The notes beneath the pieces are model-generated. The model was not told the DNA's origin, ran no database searches, and saw only the letters and a program-made list of their open reading frames with translations. DNA of 64,000 bases from Heyndrickxia vini (GTDB lineage: Bacteria > Bacillota > Bacilli > Bacillales > Bacillaceae_C): positions 300,001 through 364,000 of the forward strand of contig NZ_CP065425.1 in assembly GCF_016772275.1 (NCBI RefSeq). Direction: 5' to 3'. Positions 34,373-43,340 of this stretch are shown here, piece by piece. Each line of letters opens with the position of its first letter. Position 1 is the first letter of the stretch. The position numbers and the translations under genes were made by a program.

Positions 34373-34400
34373 GGACTCTCAAATTAACTTTTGAGAGTCC
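34373..34400 (+). promoter_or_regulatory. Strong hairpin between the peptide gene and the enzyme gene
   Basis: GGACTCTCAAA and TTTGAGAGTCC form an 11-bp perfect stem with a six-base loop, 8 bp after the peptide stop. No T-run follows. It is more likely a processing or stability element that keeps peptide mRNA abundant than a full terminator. Confidence 0.7.
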
Positions 34401-34433
34401 CAAGTTTAGCCAATAAAAACCGAGGTGAATAAA

Positions 34434-35735
34434 TTGAATATAACAAAGTTTAAAAACGATATAAATATTATTAATGTTGAATTTAAAGATAGATTAGACA
34501 GAACTTTTACTATTGATGCTAGAATTAATGAACCTGTTGCAATGTTATTAAATAGAAATCATATACCTATTGATGCGGTTATTGTTAAAAGGAATGGTAT
34601 AGTGATTGATGATTGGCAAGAGAGAATTGAAGCCGGTTACACATACAGTATAGAAATGGTGAGGGCTTATCACTTGCCCGACTTTTTGTCATTACTCAGA
34701 CTTTGGAATACCAATGCTTACCAAGGTAAAATAAAAACAAGGGAAGATTCTTATTATACTAAAAGAATGTTTTTACACAATGATACTGATGGTGATTACA
34801 CAGCTACTCAGACTTCGTTTAATAAAGAAGAATTTGTTAGTTATTTAGAAGAGACTTTTGTAGAAGGTATTTTACTGAATAATTTAATTGAAGACCAAGA
34901 AAATATTGGACTTGCCATGTCTGGTGGAAGAGATAGTCTTTCTCTTGGTTACTTCTTAAGTCGTACCAAGACAAAATTGCCGGAATTTCAAATAAAGTCA
35001 ATTCATGTAGGAGCCTTTTCAAAGCCTGCTGAGACAAGATTTGCTCGAGAAATAGCTGAGAAATTTAACTTCAATTTCAGACTAGTTACTGATGATGAAG
35101 TAATAGAATTGTTCAATTTGAAAAAAACGCCGCATGAAGTTTTGGATTTTATAAAACATGACTTTAATAAATCTTACTCTATTGGTGCAACTCATATCAT
35201 CATGAGGGCAGCAGTTGAAAACGCTGCAAAAGAACAAGGCATTAAAAAATTAGCCTATGGATTAATGACGGAAGATATAATGTCTTCTATTATTAAGGGT
35301 ATATTTGTAGGTATGCCATTCAAAGGGCCTTTCAAAAATCAAATGGGTAATTTCGAGTTAGTATACCCTTTATGGCCAATATCTAAAAAGGAACTAACTC
35401 TTTACTTAGATGCAATTGTTCCTCATCACAATACACAAGGAAGCCCATCGGAATTTGAAAGAGGAGCATTATCACGTGATGTATATTATCTAATAACTGA
35501 CACCTTAGAAAATATTCTACCGGGATTAGGTATGCAGCTATTTCAGGCACAAAAATCAACAAACACTTTTTTAACTCCATACACTTATCACGAATGCCAA
35601 AATTGTGGAGTGACCTACTCTTCATCATACAAACCCGAAATAGTTAGCAGCCAATTAAAAGAATATAAAGAAAATAATCCTGGGTTATGTGATCTATGTA
35701 ATATTTTTGATGAACATAATTTAATAACAACTTGA
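34434..35735 (+). CDS. Beta-grasp (ThiS/MoaD-like) domain fused to a PP-loop ATPase with zinc ribbon
   Basis: 433 residues from TTG 34434 (GAGGTG six bases upstream; a GTG at 34425 lies inside that site). Residues about 15-80 resemble ThiS/Urm1: a VAMLLNRNHIP helix, AVIVKRNGIVID strand and IEAGYTYSIEMVRA strand; but the usual Gly-Gly end is replaced by YHLPDF and the chain continues. A PP-loop ATPase domain follows with AMSGGRDSLS (SGGRDS at 163-168). The end has CQNC and CDLC (Cys388, 391, 419, 422), a probable zinc ribbon. These are the only cysteines, so the catalytic thiols of tRNA-thiolating PP-loop enzymes are absent, and there is no glutaminase domain. It should activate a substrate by adenylation; the substrate is unknown. 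Confidence 0.72.
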   Translation: MNITKFKNDINIINVEFKDRLDRTFTIDARINEPVAMLLNRNHIPIDAVIVKRNGIVIDDWQERIEAGYTYSIEMVRAYHLPDFLSLLRLWNTNAYQGKIKTREDSYYTKRMFLHNDTDGDYTATQTSFNKEEFVSYLEETFVEGILLNNLIEDQENIGLAMSGGRDSLSLGYFLSRTKTKLPEFQIKSIHVGAFSKPAETRFAREIAEKFNFNFRLVTDDEVIELFNLKKTPHEVLDFIKHDFNKSYSIGATHIIMRAAVENAAKEQGIKKLAYGLMTEDIMSSIIKGIFVGMPFKGPFKNQMGNFELVYPLWPISKKELTLYLDAIVPHHNTQGSPSEFERGALSRDVYYLITDTLENILPGLGMQLFQAQKSTNTFLTPYTYHECQNCGVTYSSSYKPEIVSSQLKEYKENNPGLCDLCNIFDEHNLITT

Positions 35736-35882
35736 AATCTATAAAGGATCCATTTATTTAGATATTATCTAGTAAGGTTTATAACAACCTTTACTACAAC
35801 ACTTTTTAGCTAGATGGATTATTAATACTACTAATTTTAAAAAAGTATTATTAATAGATTTTGTAAAGAGGGGATAACTTTA

Positions 35883-37151
35883 ATGATTAAAGGCAATCGT
35901 AATGTTTTGTTAATTTTGGTTGCTACAAGTTTTAACTTTCTGGGGAATGGAATGCATTTAGTGGCAATATCATGGCTTATTTATGAAATTACAAAAAGTC
36001 CCTTATCTGTTGCCTTTTTGGTGACTCTTCAGTGGGTACCGGGAATAGTTTCCTCTTTTTTTACTGGATCTATAATTGATAATTTAAATAGAAAATATAT
36101 ATTAATATGTATGGATATTATTAGATGTATAACTGTCCTATCCTTACCAATATTATTTTATTCAACCGACTCTACAAAAGTGTGGGTTTTATATGCTGCT
36201 ACTGTAATAATTACAATTTGTAGCAACTTCTTCCATCCGGCGCAAAAGGCTATACTAAAAGAGGTCATACCAGAGGATATATTTTTACGAGTAGTTAGTT
36301 TTAATTCCACTATTTTACAGTTAGGAGCAATTGTCGGTGCAGGCTCAGCAGGCTTTCTAATATCAATGTATTCTCCCTATGCTGTCTTTTTAATTGATTC
36401 CTGTACATTTTTAATTTCGGCAGTGTTATTGTCTTTTCTTCAATACAAAAGGTTATTAAAAAGAACAAACCATAAAGTAAGGCTTTCCTTTTATAAAGAT
36501 TTAAAAATAGGTGCCTCTTACTTATTTCAAAGGAAAGTTTTGTTTACCCTTTATTTAATGGGGTTGATACCGTCTTTAGTAGTTAAAATAATTAACTCAT
36601 TATTAAGTTCTTATACTGATACATCACTGCATATGGGTGTAAAAGAATATGGTATTTTGGACTCTGCTTTTGCAGTTGGAAGTGTTGTAACTGGTCTGTA
36701 TTTGGTAGGTTTTGTTAAGAAGGGTGGTATGGAATCTACTTTCTACAATTACTCCTTTATCGGCATTGGTTTAAGTTTATTAATGCTTAGTATATTTCCT
36801 AATTATTATGTTGCAATAATAGGAATGGTAATATTAGGCGCAACGACCATGTTTGAAGTTGTTTCAAGAAGAACATTGGTAATGAAAAGTGTAGATGAGA
36901 ATTATATGGGTAGGGTAGAAGGATTTTACTGGATGATTGTATCAAGTGTAACACCATTAGGTAACATTATTGCAAGTTTTATTGCAGATTTTACAGGTAG
37001 CAGAGCTGTCATATTGTCCTATGGATTAATCATGTTCATAATTTTTGTAACCCTATTTAAAGGAGGAAAGAGAAATTTTATAACTGAACTCACAAAAGAA
37101 GTGGATTTTAATACCATTAGAAAACAAAAACAAATCGAGAGCACAAATTAA
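35883..37151 (+). CDS. MFS exporter of the island
   Basis: 422 residues with about twelve membrane helices. SLSVAFLVTLQWVPGIVSS-like helix 2, the loop SIIDNLNRKYILICMDIIR and FFHPAQKAILKEVIP are typical of the MFS_3 (EntS/macrolide-efflux) group, which exports siderophores and antibiotics. AGAGGGG precedes the ATG. The 147-bp gap before it holds a hairpin (AAGGTT with AACCTT) but no strong terminator, so co-transcription with the enzyme is plausible. It probably exports the product of the island. Confidence 0.82.
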   Translation: MIKGNRNVLLILVATSFNFLGNGMHLVAISWLIYEITKSPLSVAFLVTLQWVPGIVSSFFTGSIIDNLNRKYILICMDIIRCITVLSLPILFYSTDSTKVWVLYAATVIITICSNFFHPAQKAILKEVIPEDIFLRVVSFNSTILQLGAIVGAGSAGFLISMYSPYAVFLIDSCTFLISAVLLSFLQYKRLLKRTNHKVRLSFYKDLKIGASYLFQRKVLFTLYLMGLIPSLVVKIINSLLSSYTDTSLHMGVKEYGILDSAFAVGSVVTGLYLVGFVKKGGMESTFYNYSFIGIGLSLLMLSIFPNYYVAIIGMVILGATTMFEVVSRRTLVMKSVDENYMGRVEGFYWMIVSSVTPLGNIIASFIADFTGSRAVILSYGLIMFIIFVTLFKGGKRNFITELTKEVDFNTIRKQKQIESTN

Positions 37152-37242
37152 CTTTGAAAATTATATTAATTATTTTTTCTTTGATATACCTTTAAAAGTA
37201 ATAAAGTAAGTTATTAACCTTTGCTTGAATCTTCAGAGTTAT

Positions 37243-37330
37243 AAGGGACAGAAAAGACTACGATTAATATTTGTACTTTTCAATCTGTTTTTTTAAAATA
37301 AAATTCCTAAGAAAATTGTAGTGTCCCTTT
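37243..37330. repeat. Inverted repeat of about 88 bp between exporter and GNAT genes
   Basis: AAGGGACA with CTAC a few bases on (37243-37261) faces GTAG and TGTCCCTT (37318-37329); T residues follow. It may be the terminator of the exporter gene with a very long loop, or a small mobile-element remnant. Confidence 0.4.
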
Positions 37331-37369
37331 TTGAATTTTTCCAAATATATTAGGATTTAGAGGTGAATA

Positions 37370-37843
37370 ATGAAATATCAAATCCGTGAGGCTAATTTAA
37401 GTGATTATCAGAAAATTCAGCCGATACATAAAGAAGTTCATGACTTGCATGTTAACGGTAGACCTGATAAGTACAAACCATCAAATAATACTTTGGATTT
37501 TGACTATTTTAAATCATTGGTTTATGACAATAACTCTATAGTTTACATTATTGAAAGTGATGGGAAAATCATAGCCTTTACTTTCTTAAGAAAATATGAA
37601 GCAGCAGAGCGTGATACAATCGTAAAAAATACCTACGTTTTTATGGAAGACTTCGGTGTGGCAGGAAGCTTTAGAGGAGAAGGTTTTGGTAAATTACTTT
37701 TTAATAAAGCTATTGAGTTTGCAAAAAAAATAGGTGCAGTAAGTTTAGAACTCGGTGTGTGGGAATTTAATCGTCAGGCTATTAAGTTTTATGAAGCAAT
37801 GGGGATGAAAACTCAAGCAAGAAAAATGGAAATTGAAATTTAA
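37370..37843 (+). CDS. GNAT-family N-acetyltransferase of the island
   Basis: 157 residues with the GNAT fold: IREANLSDYQKIQPIHKEVH at the start, the acetyl-CoA motif VAGSFRGEGFGKLLFNKAIEFAK (recognised by RGEGFGKLL), and WEFNRQAIKFYEAMGM near the end. TTAGAGGTG precedes the ATG. In an island with an exporter it may modify the product or protect the producer; independent acquisition is also possible. Confidence 0.8.
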   Translation: MKYQIREANLSDYQKIQPIHKEVHDLHVNGRPDKYKPSNNTLDFDYFKSLVYDNNSIVYIIESDGKIIAFTFLRKYEAAERDTIVKNTYVFMEDFGVAGSFRGEGFGKLLFNKAIEFAKKIGAVSLELGVWEFNRQAIKFYEAMGMKTQARKMEIEI

Positions 37844-38400
37844 AAAAATGATTTTTGTTGAAATTGACTTTTATTTTTCTTTAGTCTAATAATAGCATAA
37901 TCTTAGCTTAAATTTAAATATAGTAATCTTAATAAGAAAAGGATTTAGAAATACTTTTAGTGGAGTTTATATGGCTCCATTTTTTTCTGTGTAAATAAAA
38001 TATGTGGGAATTTAATTGATATATACTGTAGGTAATTATCTACGAAAGGTGAGAGGTGAACATAGGGGAACTCACAAGGCGAATTCCAAAATAGTTATTT
38101 ATGGGGAGAATTACCATAAAAGCGCACGTGAAAATTACTTTCTATAGCATTATCCAGCAAAAAAATTAGAAAAAAAACCTCTGCATTGAATAACTTTCTT
38201 TCATTGCTACAGCGTTGATTTGAAATTTTACAAGTTACTTATTAGATATCTAGATAAATAGGTGATTTCTTCTTCCTATTATATCTTTGACGAAATTAGT
38301 AATCATCAATTAAATGAAACTAAATCTATTGAAGATACGTTATAATAGTTGTATCCATAATTTTAAATTGTGGATGGTTAAACTATTTTTGGAGGACATG
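37844..38400. other. Intergenic gap after the island, with a terminator at 37959-37987
   Basis: TGGAGT and GCTCCA around a short loop with T7 form a plausible terminator for the GNAT gene. The rest is AT-rich. A segment near 38070-38160 (GGGGAGAATTACCATAAA and GCGCACGTGAAAATTAC) looks like it could be a decayed mobile-element end, but no counterpart is found. The last 60 bp hold the DedA promoter region with TATAAT near 38341. Confidence 0.5.
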
Positions 38401-38988
38401 ATGAGCGATTTTATTCAATCAATCTTAACCTTTTTGACGGATCTCGGTTATTTCGGTGTAGCACTAGGACTAATGATTGAAATTATTCCGAGTGAAATTG
38501 TGTTAGCGTATGCGGGCTATCTTGTATCGCAAGGACATATTAATTTTGTCGGTGCGGTCATCGCTGGTGTTATCGGTGGAACGATTGCGCAAATTTTCGT
38601 TTACTGGATTGGTGCGTATGGAGGAAGACCTTTCTTGAAAAAATACGGGAAATATATTTTTATCCATGAGAAGCATATTGATATTGCTGAAAAATGGTTT
38701 AATAAATATGGATCCGGCGTAATTTTTACAGCACGTTTTATACCAGTCGTGCGTCATGCCATTTCAATCCCAGCAGGTATTACGAAAATGTCGTTGAAAA
38801 AATTCACTATATATACGACATTAGCCATTATCCCGTGGTCGATCTTGTTTGTTGCTTTAGGGGACCAGCTATCATCAAATTGGAAGCATGTAGATGAATT
38901 TGCCAAACCATATATACAACCTGCTATGATCATTGCAATTGGATTGATTGTTTTATATTTTATTTATAAAATGTTTAAAAAAAAATAA
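38401..38988 (+). CDS. DedA-family (VTT domain) membrane protein
   Basis: 195 residues, four to five membrane segments. The DedA core is present: EIIPSEIVLAYAGYLVSQG, then FTARFIPVVRHAISIPAGI, where the Arg/Pro pattern is conserved. Some DedA proteins flip phosphatidylethanolamine or undecaprenyl phosphate across the membrane. ATG 38401 is six bases after GGAGG; the adjacent ATG at 38398 is too close. Single gene with terminator. Confidence 0.9.
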   Translation: MSDFIQSILTFLTDLGYFGVALGLMIEIIPSEIVLAYAGYLVSQGHINFVGAVIAGVIGGTIAQIFVYWIGAYGGRPFLKKYGKYIFIHEKHIDIAEKWFNKYGSGVIFTARFIPVVRHAISIPAGITKMSLKKFTIYTTLAIIPWSILFVALGDQLSSNWKHVDEFAKPYIQPAMIIAIGLIVLYFIYKMFKKK

Positions 38989-39003
38989 CAAAAGAAAGAA
39001 TAG

Positions 39004-39040
39004 AATGTCTGAATCAATTAAGATTTAGGCATTTTTTTTA
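39004..39040 (+). terminator. Terminator of the dedA-like gene
   Basis: AATGTCTGAATC (39004-39015) and GATTTAGGCATT (39022-39033) form a 12-bp stem with G-U pairs, then T7. Confidence 0.85.
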
Positions 39041-39110
39041 ACCGAATTAAAGGGGAATTTAAGATGGAGGATGAAATATTTACATATGACATTAAAAGGA
39101 GTGAAGAAAT

Positions 39111-39599
39111 ATGAATTCATCAAAATTACGTGATCTATTATTATCAGAATTATACATCGCTGTTCGAACAACAAAGGAATTGCTGAAGAAAGTGTCTGAG
39201 GAGGATTTTTCCTATCAGCCAACTGAAAAGATGCGCACCTTATTGGAGCAAGCAAACCATTTAGTACAAATCCCTTTCGTTGATATCGCAATTGGACAAG
39301 AAAAAACAGAAGCTGAAATTAGACAACTTGAAAAAGAGTTATATTCGACCGATGTTATCAAACTTGGCGATGTAATGGAAAGAGGATTCCAAGAGTTAAA
39401 AGCGTATTATGAATCGCTTTCTGAAGAAGACTTTTTAGAAAAGGTAACGAAACCATTTTATTTTTCGCCTGATATGGCAGGGCATACGCAAGCGAAATGG
39501 TTGATTGAAACAACTACACATGCATTTCACCATCGCGGGCAATTTTTTAATTATTTAAAAGAGCTTGGTAAAGAAGTAAATATGTTTGATTTATATTAA
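39111..39599 (+). CDS. DinB-family protein, likely metal-binding
   Basis: 162 residues, all helical. The ligand histidines of the DinB fold are in LLEQANHLVQIP (about 50) and THAFHHRGQFFNYL (about 143 and 147). It resembles YfiT/DinB-type proteins, some of which use bacillithiol to process electrophiles. AAGGAGTGAAGAAAT precedes the ATG. A single gene between two terminators; only distantly like the DinB-like protein at 29245. Confidence 0.87.
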   Translation: MNSSKLRDLLLSELYIAVRTTKELLKKVSEEDFSYQPTEKMRTLLEQANHLVQIPFVDIAIGQEKTEAEIRQLEKELYSTDVIKLGDVMERGFQELKAYYESLSEEDFLEKVTKPFYFSPDMAGHTQAKWLIETTTHAFHHRGQFFNYLKELGKEVNMFDLY

Positions 39600-39602
39600 T
39601 GG

Positions 39603-39634
39603 AAAAATCCGTTGCAGAATGCAACGGATTTTTT
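39603..39634. terminator. Bidirectional terminator after the dinB-like gene
   Basis: AATCCGTTGC and GCAACGGATT form a perfect 10-bp stem with a five-base loop, flanked by A and T runs. Confidence 0.92.
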
Positions 39635-39640
39635 ATCGTT

Positions 39641-39838
39641 TTAATAAGATTCTATACGAGTCATTCGCCAATTTTTCTTGTACAACACTTCAATCATTTG
39701 ATTTATCTTAGCCCTATCATTTAGTGCATTTTTTATAATTTGAACCTCATTTTTTGTAACAGAAAGTCCGAAATATTTTGCTAGTGTTTTTTCTACATTT
39801 GCACCTTTTGCAATTTCATTAGCGATTTCAGTTTCCAT
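39641..39838 (-). CDS. Small protein of unknown function (65 residues)
   Basis: A hydrophilic, helical-looking protein: METEIANEIAKGANVEKTL, then YFGLSVTKNEVQIIKN and a basic end. ATGGAGGTG lies six to seven bases before the ATG, which makes it a real gene in my judgement. It ends against the shared terminator. No family is recognised; the KYFGLSVTKNEVQ stretch could be a short DNA-binding helix-turn-helix but this is weak. Confidence 0.6.
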   Translation of the reverse strand: METEIANEIAKGANVEKTLAKYFGLSVTKNEVQIIKNALNDRAKINQMIEVLYKKNWRMTRIESY

Positions 39839-40208
39839 CCAAATACACCTCCATGAAATTCTTTAATAAAAGTTTAAATTTAAAATATTAAATTCGAATG
39901 AACTTAGATTTAAAATTTAGTAAAGATTTGACATGATTCAAATGTTTTAGCACATACTAAGTGACATAAATAGTGGAAGTGAAAAGATATTTTAGAATAG
40001 GGAATATATTGATAATTATTTGAATGTAATCCTTTTCGTTGTGAGTGAATTAATTTTATGTTTTAATTTTAAAGACCTTAAATTTTACTGAGAAAATATT
40101 GTTTGTTGTTCCGACCTTCATACATAATCAGTAGTAATCGATATTATATCGAAAAAGTAAACATGGGTATTTCAACATATGAAAAAACTTCTAGATGGAG
40201 GAAACAAA
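39839..40208. other. AT-rich intergenic gap upstream of nupC with a 15-bp palindrome
   Basis: The only distinct signal is TCGATAT-T-ATATCGA at 40138-40152, a perfect 7+7 inverted repeat about 57 bp before nupC. It is a candidate operator. No RNA leader or gene is recognised in the rest. Confidence 0.4.
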
Positions 40209-41387
40209 ATGAAATATATTATTTCAATTATCGGTTTATTAATCGTCATAGGGTTAGCATTATTAGCGAGTAATAACCGTAAAAAAGTTAATTATAAACC
40301 GATTATTTTAATGGTAGTAATTCAAATTGTATTGGCGGCCTTATTGCTAAATACGAAGTTTGGATTAGTATTAATTAAAGCGATTGCAGAAATTTTCACG
40401 AAGCTGCTTGAATACGCTGGTGAAGGAATCTCCTTTGTATTCGGAGGAATTGCTAATAAAGGGGAAGCACCTTTCTTTTTAAACGTTCTCCTTCCGATTG
40501 TCTTTATTTCAGTATTGATAGGAATCTTTCAATATTTACGGATCCTTCCATTGATAATGAAAGGGATCGGTTTATTACTTAGTAAGATTAATGGGATGGG
40601 GAAACTGGAATCTTATAACGCCGTTGCCTCTGCTATGGTAGGACAATCCGAAGTATTTATAACGGTGAAAAAACAATTGAATCATCTCCCTCCACATCGT
40701 TTATATACGTTATGTGCGTCGGCTATGTCGACTGTTTCAATGTCTATTGTTGGCGCTTATATGACAATGATTGAACCAAAATATGTGGTTACGGCGCTCG
40801 TCATCAATTTATTTGGCGGATTTATCATCTCTTCGATTATTAATCCATACAAAGTTGATAGCAATGAGGATATTTTAGAAATTCAAGAAGAAAAGCAAAG
40901 TTTCTTTGAAATGCTAGGAGAATATATTCTTGATGGCTTTAAAGTAGCAATCATTGTTGGGGCAATGTTAATAGGATTTGTTGCGTTAATAGCAGCTATA
41001 AATAATGTGTTTGATTTGATCTTCGGTATTTCGTTCCAGCAAATCCTTGGCTATATTTTCTCCCCTGTTGCCTTTATTATGGGTATTCCTTGGGCAGATG
41101 CAGTGAAAGCGGGCGGAATCATGGCGACAAAGCTTGTAACCAATGAATTTGTGGCAATGATTGATCTGACCAAAATTCAATCAAGCTTTAGCTCGCGGAC
41201 AATTGGTATCATCTCCGTGTTTCTCGTTTCCTTTGCAAACTTCTCATCCATTGGAATTATTGCAGGTGCAGTAAAGGGACTAAGTGAAAAACAAGGGAAT
41301 ACGGTTGCACGATTTGGATTAAAATTATTATATGGTGCTACACTTGTAAGTATATTATCTGCTATTATTGTCAGCTTTGTTTTATAA
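40209..41387 (+). CDS. nupC: Concentrative nucleoside transporter NupC
   Basis: 392 residues, close to B. subtilis NupC (393). The CNT family signatures are clear: [63 protein letters not shown] and [16 protein letters not shown]. It would import pyrimidine nucleosides with protons or sodium. GGAGG lies nine bases before ATG 40209. It is a single gene; a palindrome upstream may be its operator. Confidence 0.94.
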   Translation: MKYIISIIGLLIVIGLALLASNNRKKVNYKPIILMVVIQIVLAALLLNTKFGLVLIKAIAEIFTKLLEYAGEGISFVFGGIANKGEAPFFLNVLLPIVFISVLIGIFQYLRILPLIMKGIGLLLSKINGMGKLESYNAVASAMVGQSEVFITVKKQLNHLPPHRLYTLCASAMSTVSMSIVGAYMTMIEPKYVVTALVINLFGGFIISSIINPYKVDSNEDILEIQEEKQSFFEMLGEYILDGFKVAIIVGAMLIGFVALIAAINNVFDLIFGISFQQILGYIFSPVAFIMGIPWADAVKAGGIMATKLVTNEFVAMIDLTKIQSSFSSRTIGIISVFLVSFANFSSIGIIAGAVKGLSEKQGNTVARFGLKLLYGATLVSILSAIIVSFVL

Positions 41388-41390
41388 TAA

Positions 41391-41435
41391 AAAAGGACTT
41401 ATTTGTTTTTTGAGAGAACAAATGAGTCCTTTTTA
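41391..41435 (+). terminator. Terminator of nupC
   Basis: AGGACTTATTTGTT and AACAAATGAGTCCT pair with one mismatch and are followed by T5. Confidence 0.88.
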
Positions 41436-41533
41436 TTTTCATTAGAAAAAATTTTTCACAGTAGCGTTTCGGAGTATAAATTGGTAGACTTTTCAATATA
41501 CACTACATCTATCAGTTATGAATGGAGATTAAT

Positions 41534-42223
41534 ATGAAGAACATATTAGTTGTTGATGACGAGAGAGAAATTGTAAATTTGATCACGATTTATCTGAAAA
41601 ATGAAGGATTTCATGTGTTAAAAGCTCACAATGGGGTGGAAGCTCTAACGATTATGAATCATGAGCAGGTAGAGTTGATGATTATAGATATTATGATGCC
41701 TGAGATGGACGGGATGGAATTATGTCGCAGGATTAGGGAAAAGAATCAGGTTCCTATTATTATGTTGAGTGCAAAAGGGGAAGATATGGATAAAGTCCTT
41801 GGTCTTATGACGGGGGCGGATGATTATATGATTAAGCCATTCAATCCATTGGAGTTGATAGCTCGCGTAAAGTCATTATTAAGAAGATCCTACCAATATA
41901 AAATTGACACGCAGTCGAATGAAAGTGAAATTATCAGCATTCATTCACTTGAGATCAATCGCAGCTCACATCAAGTATTAAATGGTGGTATCCCGATTTC
42001 GCTAACGGCCAAAGAGTTTGATATTTTATATTTACTTGCTAGTCATCGAGGAAGGGTTTTTAGCACAGAAGAGATTTTTGAACGTGTATGGGATGAGAAA
42101 TACTTTGCCTCTAATAATACGGTAATGGTTCATATTAGTCATCTAAGAGATAAATTGGAGAAGGAATTAGGTTATAAATTGATCAAAACCGTATGGGGGG
42201 TCGGTTACAAGATTGAAGAATAG
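41534..42223 (+). CDS. OmpR-family response regulator (VanR-like)
   Basis: 229 residues. The receiver domain has the acidic pair in VVDDERE, the phospho-acceptor Asp in MIIDIMMPEMDGM and the Lys of MIKPFNP. The C-terminal winged helix has LTAKEFDILYLLASHRGRVFS-like motifs (LTAKEFDILYLL) and VWGVGYKI. ATG 41534 is preferred over ATG 41522, which overlaps the ribosome site. It pairs with the kinase encoded next and probably controls the D,D-carboxypeptidase gene that follows. Confidence 0.92.
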   Translation: MKNILVVDDEREIVNLITIYLKNEGFHVLKAHNGVEALTIMNHEQVELMIIDIMMPEMDGMELCRRIREKNQVPIIMLSAKGEDMDKVLGLMTGADDYMIKPFNPLELIARVKSLLRRSYQYKIDTQSNESEIISIHSLEINRSSHQVLNGGIPISLTAKEFDILYLLASHRGRVFSTEEIFERVWDEKYFASNNTVMVHISHLRDKLEKELGYKLIKTVWGVGYKIEE

Positions 42224-43328
42224 GTTGATTAATCAAATACAAGGAAAGATTATGCTTCTTATTCTAAGCAGCTTAGTTTTATCTACAATTGTTTTCGCAA
42301 TCCTTTTCGTCATATTATATATTTTGAAAAATATGTCGGTTATTCCTTATCGTGTATTATACAGTTTTTATCGATTCGATCAAAAATACGGTTATGCATA
42401 TTTGGGAATGTTCATCTACTTTCTTTTATTTATCTTATTTGTACTCATCCTTAGTCGAGGATGGGGCAGGGACTTTAATAAGGTGTTGGAGGGGACGAAA
42501 AAAATATCCGAAGGTGAACTTGATTTTCAAGTTCCCGTTTATTCAAATAATGAATTAGGGGAAATGGCAGGGAATATTAATCGGATTTCCGAACAATTGC
42601 ACCATTCAATACAAGAGGAACGGCGGGCAGTACAAGGGAAGAACGAATTAATTACGAATGTCTCACATGATCTCAGGACCCCTCTAACATCAATTATGGG
42701 GTACTTGCGTTTAATTGAAGAGGATCGCTATAAGGATGAGGTCGAGCTTCGTTATTACGTGAATATCGCGTATGAAAAGGCTATGAACCTAGAACGAATG
42801 GTTAGTGATTTATTTGAATACACCCGTGTAAACTTTGGTACTCAGCGGTTAGAAAAAATCGAAATTGACTTAATCCAGCTGTTATCTCAAATTACCGCTC
42901 AGTTTATTCCGATTCTTGAAGAGGCAGATATGGCGATTAATTTTATCGCTGTAGATGAAAATATTATGATTAAAGCGGATGCGGATAAATTAGTGAGGGT
43001 ATTTGAAAATTTAATCTCTAATGGGATGAAGTATGGGAAAGAGGGCAAGAAAATTTTGTTAAGGGCTAAAAAAATGGATGGCCAGGCTATAGTCGAGGTC
43101 ACTAATTATGGGGAACCGATTTCCTCTGCTGACCTTCCATATATTTTTGACCGGTTTTATCGAGTCGAGAAATCCCGCTCATTAGACACTGGTGGTTCGG
43201 GACTTGGTCTTGCCATTACGAAAAGTATTGTCGAACAGCATGATGGTCATATAGAAGTAACGAGTAATAAACAAGAAACAAATTTCACCATTACACTCCC
43301 ATTAAATCAAATCGCCTATATTGAATAG
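42213..43328 (+). CDS. Sensor histidine kinase (VanS-like)
   Basis: 371 residues from a TTG that overlaps the regulator gene by 11 bp. Two membrane helices (about 10-35 and 60-85) enclose a short outside loop, followed by a HAMP domain (EGTKKISEGELDFQVPV), the H box SHDLRTPLTSIMGYL, the N box FENLISNGMKYG and the G boxes GSGLGLAI. The small outer loop suggests membrane-internal sensing. Its operon partner is the OmpR-type regulator. Confidence 0.9.
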   Translation: MKNRLINQIQGKIMLLILSSLVLSTIVFAILFVILYILKNMSVIPYRVLYSFYRFDQKYGYAYLGMFIYFLLFILFVLILSRGWGRDFNKVLEGTKKISEGELDFQVPVYSNNELGEMAGNINRISEQLHHSIQEERRAVQGKNELITNVSHDLRTPLTSIMGYLRLIEEDRYKDEVELRYYVNIAYEKAMNLERMVSDLFEYTRVNFGTQRLEKIEIDLIQLLSQITAQFIPILEEADMAINFIAVDENIMIKADADKLVRVFENLISNGMKYGKEGKKILLRAKKMDGQAIVEVTNYGEPISSADLPYIFDRFYRVEKSRSLDTGGSGLGLAITKSIVEQHDGHIEVTSNKQETNFTITLPLNQIAYIE

Positions 43329-43340
43329 GTGATTTTTTTT

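Noticed and set aside
38070-38160. Decayed mobile-element end downstream of the island
   Set aside because: It looks like a transposon end from memory, but no matching partner or inverted repeat was found, so no boundary of the island can be claimed.
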